Assembly (NCBI GenBank): GCA_000827495.1
Contig: KN817552.1
Location: 186,001 to 250,000 of the forward strand
DNA: 64,000 nucleotides
Direction of reading: 5' to 3'
DNA from: Hypholoma sublateritium FD-334 SS-4
Taxonomy: Eukaryota > Basidiomycota > Agaricomycetes > Agaricales > Strophariaceae
Shown: in pieces, positions 24,711 through 36,732 of the stretch
How positions within the stretch are numbered: the first letter of the stretch is position 1
How the letters are laid out: each line of letters begins with the position of its first letter
Translations under genes and position numbers: made by a program
Notes under the pieces: generated by a model
The model's input: only the letters and a program-made list of their open reading frames with translations
What the model was told of the DNA's origin: nothing
Databases searched by the model: none

Positions 24711-25187
24711 ATGCTCTCCGCCCGCCCGCGTTGTCTGCGCCTGCCCCCACCCAACCTCTCCCCCCAAACCGCCGGCACCACCACCACCCGCGGCATCTCC
24801 AACTCACCCTACGGCCGCACACACGTCTGGAAGCGGCGCGCGCCCACCCTGCCGAACCCGCTCGTCCCCAAGTTCCCGATGAAGGTCATCCGCGCGGACG
24901 GCACCGCCTTCACACACTGGACGACGTCGCCGCGCTCGCTCGCGCGGCTCACGCGCGACACGACGAACAGCCCGTCGTGGAACACGGGGAACCCGCGCGC
25001 GGCGGCGTTCGAGGAGGAGGGCACGCACGCGGGGCGCATCGGGCGCTTCGCGCGCAAGTTCGAGGCGCTCGGCGCGGAGCTCGACGACGCGCAGTGGATG
25101 GAGGACATGTCCGGCGTGATGAAGGCGGAGGTCGTGCACAAGCCGAAGCCGCGCGCGAAGGCGAAGGCGCCGGCGGGGAAGAAGTAG
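24711..25187 (+). CDS. MRPL36: Mitochondrial large-subunit ribosomal protein bL31m
   Basis: Component of the 54S mitochondrial ribosomal subunit. Single exon of 158 codons. The N-terminus (MLSARPRCLRLPPPNLSP) is Arg/Pro-rich without acidic residues, as expected for a mitochondrial presequence. The bL31m core reads VPKFPMKVIRADGTAFTHWT followed by TSPRSLARLTRDTTNSPSWN. The C-terminus (KPKPRAKAKAPAGKK) is basic. Length and domain order fit fungal bL31m (Mrpl36 of yeast), which differs from bacterial L31. High GC content resembles the divergent neighbour. Confidence 0.85.
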   Translation: MLSARPRCLRLPPPNLSPQTAGTTTTRGISNSPYGRTHVWKRRAPTLPNPLVPKFPMKVIRADGTAFTHWTTSPRSLARLTRDTTNSPSWNTGNPRAAAFEEEGTHAGRIGRFARKFEALGAELDDAQWMEDMSGVMKAEVVHKPKPRAKAKAPAGKK

Positions 25188-26036
25188 GGCGGTGCTCCTG
25201 GTGCGTTTTCCGCCAGTTCGGGTGTCCTGGTTGTTGCTGAGGCGTTTTTCAGTGTGCTTATTCTATCCGAAGGCTCCCTGTGCAGCCTAATACCACCCCG
25301 CAGGGCTCTTCATCATGCTGTGGCGTCTTCTCGGGGCCTAGACGTTTACTCGCTTGTGTTCTTGAAAATTCTCTGCTGCCCGTTCAATATACTCCACTAT
25401 TACCACCAACACCAATATTATGTGCTCATCGGACTTGACGAATGCGTTGGCCTCAGAGCTTAATATTGCAGAAATTGACTTTAGCACGCCTCTCGCGATT
25501 GCTTCGGACTTATATGGACCCTTGCAAGTTTCACTGAGACCTACAAGGTACGAACAACCCTTGCCGCAAGTACAAGCTCTCGAACCAAAAGCAAAGCACG
25601 TTCACGAACAGCCCAGAACAACCCTTGCCGCAAGTACAAGCCCTCGGACCAAAAGCAGGAACATCTCACAGCAGCAATACGAAACCAACATTAATGATAA
25701 TAACGATAACAACAACAGCAGAGCGAGGGGTGCGTGTGGATACTCAGTGGCGCGAGCGTACTCTACATATGGTGCCCCTCCTGCGACGACTAACTATGGG
25801 GGGTGCGACTAACTACTAATACGGCGCCCGGCGGGCACGGCGGCGGCGGCAGCGCCTATCCTATCGATCGGCCGTAACAATTGTGGTGATGCTTCGAAGG
25901 GCGAAAAGGGGCAGGGGGGCTAATAATTATGATACACTTACACAAGGAGAAAGGCAGTGGGTAAGGTGGGAGACGCGGGCTTAATCGAACACGGGGCAGG
26001 CAGGGCAGTACACGAGGGGAAGAGGAGGTGCGTGGT
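25188..26036. other. Convergent intergenic region with short direct repeat
   Basis: Between bL31m (+) and NHP6 (-), this holds both 3' UTRs. An ATG-initiated frame at 25420-25812 (130 codons) spans a repeat and an Asn-rich AT-like run (NINDNNDNNNS); it has no family likeness and I do not call it a gene. Confidence 0.5.
25555..25657. repeat. Imperfect direct repeat, two 39-bp copies, period 64
   Basis: Copies at 25555-25593 and 25619-25657 both begin caacccttgccgcaagtaca and differ at two positions. The 25 bp between them are unrelated. They probably arose by a local duplication. Confidence 0.85.
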
Positions 26037-26724
26037 TTACTCGTCATCCTCGTCCTCGTCGGGGCTGCCTTTTGCCTTGTTCTGCACGGCAGGGTCAGCG
26101 GGGGTAGGGCAAGGAGGATGGATGGAAGACGCACATCGTACGCGGCCTTCTCGTCGTCGGCGCGCTCCTTGTCGCGGGCGGCCTGGTCGATGTATGGCTG
26201 GGAGGCACAGCAGGTGAGTATAGAGCACTGCACAGCGCATATATGCACAGACCTTTTTCTCGGCGTCATCGAGCTCCTTCCACTTGGCCCCGAGGAGCTT
26301 GCCGACTTCACCTGGAGCACACGGGACGTCAGCCAACTGCACATACGGGACAAGGGGAATCGCGCGCACCGAAGCCCGCATCGGGGTTTTCGGTCTTGAT
26401 CCTCTCGCGCCAGTCCTGGGAGAAGAACATGTACGCGGAGAGCGCGCGCTTGGGCGCGTTCGGGTCCTTCTTGGGCTTGCCCTTGGGTTTCTCGGCCTTT
26501 TCTGCGGCTTTGCGCTGGGGGAAAGGAAGGCCGTCAGCATGTTGTGCTCTGAGACAGAATCCCCGCCAAAGCGGCACAGCGCCGGCGCAGCGACCCGCGG
26601 GGGGCGGCGTGCAAAGGCTCGTGTGCGTGCGGGGCGCGGACGGGGGTGGGGGGCAGGCACCCCGCCCTGACGTGTCAAACGGGGGGGGACTCACCCTGGG
26701 CTTCGTGGTGGCTTCCTTGGGCAT
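26037..26724 (-). CDS. NHP6: NHP6-type HMG-box chromatin protein
   Basis: Small abundant non-histone chromatin protein that bends DNA, assists nucleosome reorganisation by FACT, and supports transcription of Pol II and Pol III genes. ATG 26724 gives [10 protein letters not shown]. Introns join to [20 protein letters not shown], then the single HMG box [38 protein letters not shown] and [20 protein letters not shown]. The acidic tail [14 protein letters not shown] ends at TAA 26037-26039. The basic N-terminal arm before [10 protein letters not shown] is the NHP6 hallmark; total length of about 115 residues fits. Four introns. A CTTCTAG directly before the ATG suggests a 5' UTR intron with its donor near 27095 (ATA|GTGAGT). 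Confidence 0.93.
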
Positions 26725-29370
26725 CTAGAAGGGCGGGCGCACGTCAGCGGGGTGTTCGAGGCGGGGGGAGAGGCAGGGGGAAAATGCAGCGGAAAAGATG
26801 TGCCGGGCGGGCGGGGACCGCGCGGCACCGCTGGCGGCGGGCAGGGCGCCCATACCCGGGCCCAACGACGCGAGAATGGGCTGGTTTTGGAGAGGCCGGG
26901 CGGCGCGATCGCCAGCGGGGCCATGCGCGACGCGTCTATAGGGGTCGGCCAAACAAACAAAGCGCGCAGGGCGCCCAGGCGACGGCGGCATCCTGGCGGG
27001 CGACGACGACGGCGGTAAAACGGGCGGTGGGCGCAGATATATGCGCGGCGCGGCGCTGGAGCCTGGCGAGCACGCGGCGAGGAGGGAGAGACTCACTATG
27101 GGATTTGTGGAAAAAGAATTGATTAGCGGGTGGGAGGGCTGCTGCTGCAGAGGCTGCTGCTGGCTGGGCTAAGCTGGGGAAACACAGAGCCTCTCTCTGC
27201 CAGCACCATGGTTTATCTGCCGCGGGTGGGAATAAACCCCGGGCCTTGCCGCGCGCACAGACGCCCCCATCACGACCGGCCCGCCACCCCGGCCCCCCTT
27301 CTGACACGCTGTGCGACCCGCGTGTCAGCCCCACGCCCGCGCCCTGCGCCCTGCCCGTCCCCCCCTGCGCCCTGCCCCGCGCGGACAATACGCAATCGCG
27401 CCCGCCCTGCGCGCCCCCGCTTCCCGCGTCTCGCCGCGCGCACTCCTGCCCGCGCGCGTCCCCCTCGGGCGCAGTCGCGGAAGCGATCAGCCAGCGAGCC
27501 GGGCCAATGGCAGGTCGGCGTGTTACGACACCTGAGCACCGTTTTTCCAGCCATCTTTGATACGGCTCGCCCTTGCCCGACACGGGTTAATGGGACGCCT
27601 TAGCGTCGCGGCATCAAACTCTGTCTGCGGCCCCCGGCGCCAGGCGGCACGCACCGCCCGTGCACCATGGTGCCCTCCTGGCCCGTGGACTTAGGCCCAG
27701 TGTCATCGATTGGGGCGCTGGCTAATTTCGCCGCGCGCACAGAAGATCGCAGTGCATCCCCGGCCTGTCGCGTGCCAGCGAAGCGCACCGATGAGGGTGC
27801 GCACGTATCGCAAAAGGCGCCGAGCCTGCCTTATCGCACGCCGGGGTATCAGCGGCCACGTCTGCGCTGCCGGGCATGGCGTGCGCTATTGGCGCCCGAG
27901 CGCGCGTCGCCTCCGAGAAGGCCAAGTTTCAGGCAGCTGTCATTAATCTGCCGTGCAGGTGCAGCGCTGGACGTGCGCTAGCGCGCTTCCTCAGGCGACG
28001 CACCGCGCTCCACAGCATGATAGCGCTGACATATATGGCACCGCCTGCTCCTGGGTGACGCGTCTTAGCTTCCCCCACAGCCCACGCCAGAGCCCACGCA
28101 CCGCACACGCTAGAACCCTTCTCCCTGCAATTGGCAGTGCAGCAGCTATCAGCAGCCGCGGCTCCCCCACGCGACGCGCACGCAATTGGCACATCTGAAT
28201 TGCAGCAACAATAACCAGCTGGCGCCTACATGCATACTTACCAGCGCGTCCCACCCCACCCCACCCGGCGCGCGCGTATCCCCGACGCCCAGCGTTCCCG
28301 GATCCACCTTGCCATTCCGGGCGCGCCTAAAAATAGCGCGCCTGCCTGCCAGTGCCCTTTGCATTGTCGGAATCCCAGCATCCATCTTCTGCGTGCACCG
28401 TCCGCGGCGCCCGTCTGTCTGGACAGCGCGCGAGAATAGACGGGACGGCGCACGGTGATATATATCTGGGTGTTGTGTTGCATTACTGCATTACTTATCT
28501 GATATCGTCTGCCCGCATACTTACATATCTGCACGCCTATTAATTGCCGCGTGCGCTCTGTCCGCGCCGTGCGCAGGCTCCAGGCTCGAGCACACCATTA
28601 TGTCGTCCATGGAGATGTCAGCACGGCGAAACACTCGCGGGGGGGCCAATAATAAGTATGTGCGTTTTATTAGAATACTATTAAGTAGACACCCAGCAGA
28701 CGCCTCCCCCTGCCCAGTGCCCAGTGCCGACGCCCAACTCGCCGGACGCCAAGCGCTTCCCATGCGCCATGAGATGGGAAGGCGCACGTACGCGGCGTGC
28801 CGCGGCCGTATGGGGGAATAACTTCCCAGTACGGACAGCCGGCCGCTTCGAGCGAGCTCTGCTCTGTTCGCGTAGGCTCGGCTGTGGCGCGCAGCAAATA
28901 CTTACATATCTTCTGCGCTGCAGTGCATGAGTGATGAACATCATGAGATATCATAGATATGATGTCTCTGCGGGATCAGCGATTACCGTGTGCGATCAGG
29001 TATCACATATCGTCGACGTCGACGTCGACGTCGATTGATGGGCGACGGGCTATAATAAGCCCCCGGGCAATCCTCGGCGCGCGCCAGAGATAGCGCACAT
29101 ACAGGTAAGTAGGGCACGGTGCATATCTACTTACAAATTACAATGGGCGATGCAAGTGCGGTATAAGTATAACGCCAGATCGCGGCTGGCCCGCGAGAAC
29201 ATTGACAACAACAAACATATCAGGAACGCAGAGCATAGCACCCCGTACATAGCACGCCCGGGGTCCAGGGCCCAGCGGGACCCAGTGGCGTCCGATTCAG
29301 AGCCCACATACCCACCCACATACAACAACCCATGCCCCAGGCCTCCTGGCACAATACCCCCGCGCGGCGC
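26725..29370. promoter_or_regulatory. Long GC-rich upstream region of NHP6
   Basis: A 2.6-kb stretch without supported coding exons lies between the NHP6 start and the stop of the SNF2 gene. It is very GC-rich to about 28.6 kb, with many antisense open frames that are composition artefacts. A likely NHP6 5' UTR intron occupies roughly 26725-27095. Other marks are a pyrimidine/C-rich block at 28250-28270, a near-palindrome gagatatcat..atgatgtctc around 28950-28974, and the (GTCGAC)n run at 29011-29034. It probably holds a strong constitutive promoter, long leader or noncoding transcripts; no motif is decisive. Confidence 0.45.
29011..29034. repeat. (CGTCGA)4 simple repeat
   Basis: Four perfect tandem units of CGTCGA (24 bp), self-complementary so that the strand can form a hairpin. 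It sits in the NHP6 upstream / SNF2 downstream spacer. Confidence 0.9.
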
Positions 29371-32300
29371 CTACTCCACACCCGAGTCCGACGACGACGC
29401 CGCCGCCTCGGGATTGTCCGCCGTCCACGTATCGAGCTCCGCGAGGATCGCCTGCTGCATCGTCTCCGTCTGGTGCGCGCTAAAAAAATCCAAACCAACC
29501 CAATAAGCGCCCCCCTACCAACCAACCAGACAAACGAAAGCAAAGCACTTACAACTCGCGCGCGAAGGTCGGCACGTCCTGCGGGCCGCCGATCATGCCC
29601 AGGCGGACGAGCGCGCGCTGGCGCGTGCGCAGCCTGCGCGACGGGGCGGTCAGCGGGCGGTGGGGATGTGAGGGGGAGAGAACGCACAGCTGCTCGGGCG
29701 TCGGCGCCGCCTTTGCCTTGGCCTGCGCCTTCGCCTTGTGGTGCCGCCGGATCGGGGGCCACGCGGGCGGTGTCGGTGCGCGCGGCGGCGCGCCGCTCGT
29801 CCCCGCGGAGGCCGGGCGCGGGGCAGTAGCAGCGCTCTGGCGCTTGCGCACCTTCTGCGACGGGCGGGGAGAGTGGGTGAGCCGGACGCGGGTCATATGC
29901 ACGGGGGGACGACGGCGGCGGCGGCTTACCTGCAGCGTCTTCTTCGTGCGCGCGGCCTCGATGCGGCTGGGCACCAAGATGTCGTCGTTCATGTGGCTGT
30001 AGGTCACCCCGATCGCGCCGAGCGTCTTCTTTATCACGTCCTCTTCGCGGAGCGCCGTCGGCGGGGGCTCTGCGTACTACCGCGTCAGATGGGAATTTAA
30101 GCGGGACGCGAGTTAGAGACTCACCGTCGTCGAAGAGGAGCGCCCCGAGGCCCTTGAAGTTCACGCCCTGCATTGAGCAGAAAAGGTCAGCCAACGCGCG
30201 CGGCGTCTGCGCGAAGCCGACGCACGTCCTCCTTGATCTTCGCGTCGGCGTCGACGAGCTCGTTCGCGGGCTTAGCGTGCTTCTTGCCCTTCCCCCCGGC
30301 GTCCATGTTCGCAAGCGCCCAATCGAGCTCGGCCAGGTTCGCCTTCTCGATCTGCACCCAACGCGTGAGCGCCGGGGACGCGGTACACACACGCAGAAAA
30401 ACATACCGCCATCTTCGTCGCGAGCTTGTCCTCATGCAGCGTGAAGATGTTGTTGATGCCGAACAGCTCGCCCTGCCTCGCGTTGTCGCCTTGAACGCCC
30501 TCGAAGTACCTGCGCCACCGCTCAGCCTGGCTGAGCTTGTCTATCGCACTGGGTTGGCACTTGCCTGGTCTGCACGCTCGCCTCGTAGCCGATGGCCATT
30601 TGCTGCTGCTTGTATATCTGCCGCGCGTAGATGAGCTCCTCCACCGAACCCGCGCCGAGGAGACGGTAAACGGCCACATCGCGGACCTGCCCAAAGCGAA
30701 ATGCCCTGCACACGAGTTAGTACGCTTCATGAAAGCAAAGGCAATTGCGCACCTGTCCATTGCCTGCAGGTCGTGTGCAGGGTCTTGAAGTGCTCGTCAG
30801 TAGCTGCTCGGTGAGACGATCGGCTAGCACCTACTCCAATTTGGATCTGAAATACGCCATGCGTTAGCTCACAGCTCGTCGTCGGGTAGAAGAACAGCCT
30901 ACCAAAAATAACAACTTTGTTCGCTCCTGTGAAAAGGTTTCGTATTCAAGGTCGGGTATCCGCCAGTACGCATGTCGTACGCACCTGTAAGGTTCAGACC
31001 GGTTCCCCCAGCGAGCGTCGATATCAGGAAAATGAACACGTCAGGGTCATGATTGAATTTGTCGATCATGGGCATGCCTTCGCACAGCGTCAGATTTTTC
31101 GATAACCAGACGTAACGTATAGCTCACGTTCGTTTTGTTTGATACTACCGTCCAGTCTGAGGAACGGGAACGCTGATTGATACGCATATGAGCACTTTAG
31201 TCAGGACGAAAAACCGATGGACAACATACATTTGGTATTGAGATGGAAGTCAAGCATGTCGAGCAGCTTGACGGACTTGGTGAATATCAGCACTTTGTTT
31301 GTCTTATCTTTTCGCCATTCCTTCAGAAGGACCTCGAGCGCCTACAAATGCGATTCAGCAGTAAAATCAGTGCCGAGATACGGGGGACGTACCCTCCACT
31401 TTCCGCAGTACTCAGGTTGCATCATAGCCGCGCCGTATTTTGGAATATTGCCCTCTGGGAAGGCAATCTCGGACAGCGTCCGATTCCTTGCCGTCTACCA
31501 AATTGAAGATGTCAGAAACATGATCCAGGTACTGATCTATCCTGTGCCTACCTGCTCAGGCGTATCTGTGGGACCTGGGATAACAGTCTTGTTTAGAGGA
31601 CAGTGTATGGTGAGTAAATTTACCCTACCTGGCAGAATCAGCCCTAGATGGTTGGACAACTTGATGAGGATCGACATGAATCGGAAAACCTCTCCCGGAA
31701 TAAAAGGGTGACAGCAGTTTTTCCGCCTATATGTTTGAATCAGCAAGCATTGACATCCCTTCAGGGACTCTCTGACTCACGGTTTCCGGGATTCACAATC
31801 GCAAGGGCTATCCCTCTTGAGCAGATTCTGCACAGGCTCCATGGTGAGCAGGTGCTTGTATGCGGCAATCTGGCGGTCCGTGAGGGGACAGAAGACGACC
31901 TGGTCCGTCTTGCGCGGTAGCTATCAGGTTAGAACAGGACTTCAGATCCACAACGAACCAGAGATACCGCAGCGAAGCTCACCTGGTCCTTGATGATGTC
32001 CTTCGTCCTACATGGATGTTAGCCGCCTTCCAGAGGGCACCAAGAAATCGCACCTTCTAAGGAAGAAGTTCGGCAGCAGCTTGTCGCGCAGTATCAGAGC
32101 CACCACGAGCGCCTTGGCCCGCCCTTCTTCGGAGGCCCCCGTTGATTGGCCGGCCGTGAGCGGTTTGACGACGTAGCCCTGCCATTGGCGCGCAGTCCCC
32201 AGCCTTCCCGGGTTGGTCCAGTCCAAAATGGTCCACATTTCCTTGTATGAGTTCTGGATGGTTGTTCCGGTAAGCCCGAACCGGTTTCGACAAGCAAATT

Positions 32301-34438
32301 GGTGGTATGCGAGGGCAATTTTGGAGGATTCATTTTTGACCCGGTGGACCTCGTCGACGATGATGCAGCTCCATGGTAGTTCGTCTAGGATATCGATGTC
32401 TCTGCGCGCGAGATCGAAGCTGGTGACGACTATGCAATAGTACGCGAGGTGAGGTGAGAGGGGAATCTCGGTTGGACTGAAACGCTAACGTGCTCACCGA
32501 CGTCAAATCGACCGAGCTTGAAATCGTGTAGGACGTCTTCGCGATCCTTTCTTTGGCCATTGTACATCCCGACTTCAAAATACCCCCACTGTATAGAATA
32601 GACGTCAGCAGATGAGAGCGATACAGAGCAGGGGACGCACTGTCTCAAATTCGCGCTGCCAATTATGAACGACCGTGCTCGGGGCAATGATCAAGCACGT
32701 AGGCCATTTCGCGTTAGCTTTTGGCAGCTCCCGGCGCTTGCGCCACGCCTCCCCGTCTTGCAGCCGTGAAATGTGGTTATGTCGTCGGTCTTTGTCTGAT
32801 GACAGGCCGTCCTTTTTCATGATTGCTGAGAGGAACGAGATGACCTGGATTGTCTTCCCTGGACTCAAGATCATTTAAACTGAATCCACCAGATACAGAG
32901 AACATACCCTGTAGCGCGGAGTTAAATATGGCGATATATGACACTGCAAGAAACACTCACCAAGCCCATGTCATCGCCAAGTAATCCTCCACGCCCCTCG
33001 CTGTATTGTCGCCAGAGAAATTTGACGCCATCCCGTTGATAGTCACGAAGATAGGTATTTATCGCTGCCGGGATTTTGATGCCTTTTGCTTCGTCAAGAA
33101 CCAGGGCAGGTTCGTATTTCTGCCCCGATCTCAAGGGAAATCCAGGTTTGGGCCGCAGTTTCTGAAATTGTCTTCAACGAGACGAAGAGGAGAGAGATCA
33201 CCTACAGTAGCTTACATGGGTCTCATTTAGTTCCTCTTCTGGTTCTGTATCCGATTCAGTTTCTGAATTGTCTATATCCGGGGAAGGCTTCGCGACAGCT
33301 TTCCCCCATGCTGGAAGTTTTATGAGGTACCTACTATACGGGCAGATAAAAATGGAACACACATATCTTGGGAGGAGCCACTTTGCTGGGCCCCGGTTCT
33401 GGGTCGGTATCGGATTCGGTCTCTGATTCGGTCGCCGAATCGTTAACTTATTTAAGGAAAACGGGGGAATACAATGTCGTCTGAGTATGCAGGCTATGAG
33501 GGTTCGCTGAGCGTACCTGCAGGTTTGGTTTGCCCTGACGGCATTTTATTAGCAAGGCTTGATGGCGGGGGTGAATCGGTATCTGACTCTATAAAGGTAT
33601 CAGGATGTCGAAAATACAAGGCAGGAAAGAGCTCCTTGCCTGTCACGGAGTCATCATCGACGACGGGAGCGCCTTTGGGCGGATTATTTGAGGATTCAGG
33701 CGGTGCCTGCGAGCTTGAAGCAGGCTCAGGTTCCCGATACATGAAGCTGGCTTTTGATATTGCCACAGGCTCGTCGTCGTCCCGGTCATCTTCTTCATCC
33801 TCACGCTCTTCGTCTGCTTCGTCCTCCGATTCACGGGCCGGGCCTCGGACGAATATCTCTTCTTCATCGTCTTCAGATGCAGAATGCAAATCTAGGTCCG
33901 CCTCTGTGATTGTTTTTACGCACAATGTAAGAGCCACGCAATTTGATAGTACCAGGAAACACAAAATCCACCCACCAAAGTATTGGAGAAGCGCGTTCGA
34001 CTCATCCACTCGATGCCCTGCAGCAGAAGGATCAGCAAGGCACATACAAAAACAGTGCTGCATAATCAAATGATACGCAGCCGCACTTTTCTCGGGTTTC
34101 TTCGACTTGGATCCGAGGATATCTGATGCCACACCGCGCTTGCGTTTGTTGCGCGCTGTGGGCGCCGTTGAAGGCCTGCTTTTTTTCTTTGGCGGCGGTT
34201 CCGGGACGTATGCGCCGGGATTGAAGTCCGAATCCGAATCAACCTCTGTAAAATGCCACCACCATGCAAATTTAGCGTCCAAATATTCACGCCACATTCA
34301 GTGAGAGAGAACATACCCAATGGAGCCGCGATGGACAGACTATTACCTATATGGGCAGTTCAAAGGTCGTCAGATATGGGTGACCGCCGAGTCGAGACAG
34401 CAATATTAACGTTTGGAGTACGCGTCTTTCGCAGGCAT
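29371..34438 (-). CDS. SNF2-family DNA-dependent ATPase, ERCC6L2 (HEBO)-like
   Basis: Nuclear ATP-driven DNA translocase; ERCC6L2 relatives act in DNA double-strand-break repair and transcription-coupled stress. ATG 34438 (MPAKDAYSK), two small exons and three phase-consistent junctions lead into [20 protein letters not shown] and a long acidic, disordered N-terminus. Helicase motifs are in order: [40 protein letters not shown] (I), [20 protein letters not shown] (Ia), [12 protein letters not shown] (II, DEVH), [20 protein letters not shown] (III), [39 protein letters not shown] (IV), and [20 protein letters not shown] (VI, where RxxRIGQ is usual). [15 protein letters not shown] and ILVPSRIE resemble ERCC6L2. 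The C-terminus is [24 protein letters not shown] at 29371. About 20 introns. A start at 34297 is possible but would read through a good intron. Confidence 0.85.
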
Positions 34439-35060
34439 GACGCGTTTATTCGTGGGGGGGTTTCGATATATTTCTAGTGTTTGTTCAATTTGAGCGTTGG
34501 AAAGGGTGGCGCGGCAGCCAAAACCTTGCTAGAACGAAAGTCTGACGATGTTAACCGGTTTGAGGATTGTTTGAGGATGTAATTTCCTTCTTCTGATTCA
34601 GTAGGTTGCTGAGCTGCTCTGAGGTGTGAAATATGAATCACTTCTGTATTGTTGAAGGGAACTGGTCATGAGAGACGCACAGAAGGCTGCAGCAAGTGAT
34701 ACATACCGTTGAATGAGACGGTAGCCGAGTCACTGGCACGCGGTGCAATTTAGGTGCCATCACTCATATAAATATTCTCACGATCAAAACACGTCGTCGG
34801 CATCCCCCGATTATGCACTTCTGGCTCGAACATGCAGAACTTGCCACTCGTTAGTATTACTGCCGATCGTAGAGCGAGAAAGCGATGGGTTGAGTGTGTA
34901 AATATACATGAAGACGACAGTATGTATGAGGATACATCTCGCAAATCCCACCCGGAAAGATGATGACTATGCGATGAATATGCAAAGGACCAGAAAAAAA
35001 AGTCAAGAGCAACAGCGAGGGAGTGGAGTATAAGTAGTATGTAGATAGGCATGGGTGTGT
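34439..35060. other. Spacer between SNF2 gene start and UBC stop
   Basis: About 620 bp holding the SNF2-gene promoter and the 3' UTR of the ubiquitin-conjugating enzyme gene, both read leftwards. It is AT-richer than its neighbours. A minus-strand frame at 34750-35064 has no likeness to any family. I see no gene. Confidence 0.5.
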
Positions 35061-35965
35061 TCAATCGTAAGCTTCTTCAGCGCTCCTGCGAACCAACTTT
35101 CGGACCTTCTTCCTGTAACCTGCCGGGATTTAGTTGAATCGATTTGATTCAAAACGCAAGATGTCACTAACCAGCTAAGTCTGTTCGAACTTCCTTCGCG
35201 GCGTCGACATTCGCGGGACTGTCGAGGTTGGGGGTGTCGGAGGACAATAGGGAGATCACACTGACAAGCTGGGTGGGTGGATCGTCAGAGACTGATCACC
35301 ATGATTCAATCTAAGGACCTACAATGGATTCCACTGTGTGTACGGGCATCCATCTCTCTCCGGCGTCCTCATAGCCATATTGATCATCTCCTGGAGCGTG
35401 CTGATTCGTGTTAGAATCTCCTGACCCGCCACATGTTCATAGGAACTCACCAGGATCGATACACACACAGTACCATCGGCATAAACTGAACGATATTAGA
35501 CACAAAGCATTCCGATCGGGTCGCGGTTAATACTGACTGTTCGGGTGCCACATAGGAGTGATAAAGCGCATCTTGGGCGGCAGCAAAGGGAATTCCGGAG
35601 GAAATGAAAGGCGAGCTTTGAAAAACCCTCCCTCGCTACATTGAGAGTAAGTTATCGCTCGAGTGTACCGGCAACAGCGGGCACGACGTACTACAGGGTG
35701 TCGTGTGGGCTAAAAATGACGAGGTATGAGTCACACTACGCTCAGAGTATACAAAATGAAGAACGGCGAACCCGATGATTAGAATTTCCCACTCGTAAAG
35801 GTTGTCATCGTCGACGAGACCTGGCATGGAACCGATGGATCAGTCTCCAGAGATCTAAGATAAGATTAAAGACTGACCGGCAGAGAACCCCTCCACAGGG
35901 TGTTTCGTGAGTTCTGCGAGTTGCCTCCGGAGAAGTAAAGTGTTCGATGCGTTAGTTTTGGACAT
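35061..35965 (-). CDS. UBE2G1: Ubiquitin-conjugating enzyme E2, UBE2G1 class
   Basis: Accepts ubiquitin from E1 and builds Lys48-type chains with its E3 partners. ATG 35965 gives MSKTNASNTLLLRRQLAELT, then HPVEGFSAGLVDDDNLYEWE. Across introns follow DTLYEGGFFKARLSFPPEFP, LLPPKMRFITPMWHPN, the active-site exon YADGTVCVSIL (Cys), and the acidic insertion HAPGDDQYGYEDAGERWMP that sets the UBE2G/Cdc34 class apart. The rest reads HTVESILVSVISLLSSDTPN, DSPANVDAAKEVRTDLAG and YRKKVRKLVRRSAEEAYD-stop at 35061. The closest match I know is UBE2G1 (S. pombe Ubc15) rather than UBE2G2/Ubc7. About six introns. Complete and intact. Confidence 0.92.
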
Positions 35966-36732
35966 CGCGGAGTGGTAAGGGCGTTAGTGGATGGTTCCAA
36001 TGAGAGCAAGCTCGGATGTTCCCTGGGCTGCTTCCACAGAAGATTCCCATTATATAATATTGATCTCCACGTGACTGATCGGTTTCCTGATCCGTAGTTT
36101 GCTCAATTTGGGCCGCGGAACGGCTCTTCGTCACCTACGATTCTTGCTCGAGTCCATTTTCTGAAAACCTGCGCGAATCGAGAGCGTTCAACAGTTTTTA
36201 AGAGGACATCTATACGATTTTCGGGTTGGTTACGTCTATCAAAGCCGAAACTGAATCTGGAAACACCCGGAACTAGGCAATTGTCGAGAGCCGAGCGATC
36301 TCGGCCAACTCTTCACTGGCACGCGTTCTAATTCACACAACTTGAACTACGCGCGAATACTCCGAGTCACCCAAGGAGCGGGGCGCGTACATGAAGTTCA
36401 CTAGCAAAGCCTTGTGGGTAGCCACACCTAATTTGGTCTTTTGCGCTCATCAAATTCGCTCTTTTTACACAGGACATGTGCCTGAGGGCTGTCCGGGATG
36501 CCTTTAACTGGAGACGTTTCTGTGCAAAATGCGCCGCTGGTGCCCTTTCCTGGAGCGCCGGGCTCTATACGGGATTAGCACGCACAGCCACTTATCAGCA
36601 CGAGACTCAGGGCGGCGCTGGAACGACGTCGAAAGTTGAAAGACTATAACATCCAACTGTTCTGCCGCCGCGAACACCGGCAGCGCCGCGCCTGACAAAC
36701 CCCATCACCCATCTCATCCACAAACCATCACC
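35966..36732. promoter_or_regulatory. Bidirectional promoter, UBE2G1-type / Hsp70-like
   Basis: 767 bp between two divergent start codons. Short open frames only. Immediately before the Hsp70-like ATG is an A/C-rich leader (caaccatcacc) that gives a good Kozak context. I found no clear heat-shock element arrays (repeated nGAAn), so I do not claim stress control. Confidence 0.5.

Noticed and set aside
25420..25812. ATG-initiated 130-codon frame with an Asn-rich stretch.
   Set aside because: It runs through a recent 64-bp-period duplication in a 3' UTR spacer and has no homologue that I recognise.
26243..28955. Many overlapping frames on both strands around and upstream of NHP6.
   Set aside because: They result from GC-rich composition, have Arg/Pro/Ala bias and no consistent splicing or family likeness.
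33494..34297. SNF2 protein starting at 34297 with [14 protein letters not shown] and containing a hydrophobic segment near 33930.
   Set aside because: The first part lies between a GTATGT donor and a TTTTACAG acceptor, and the hydrophobic part reads like an intron; spliced exons from ATG 34438 keep phase.
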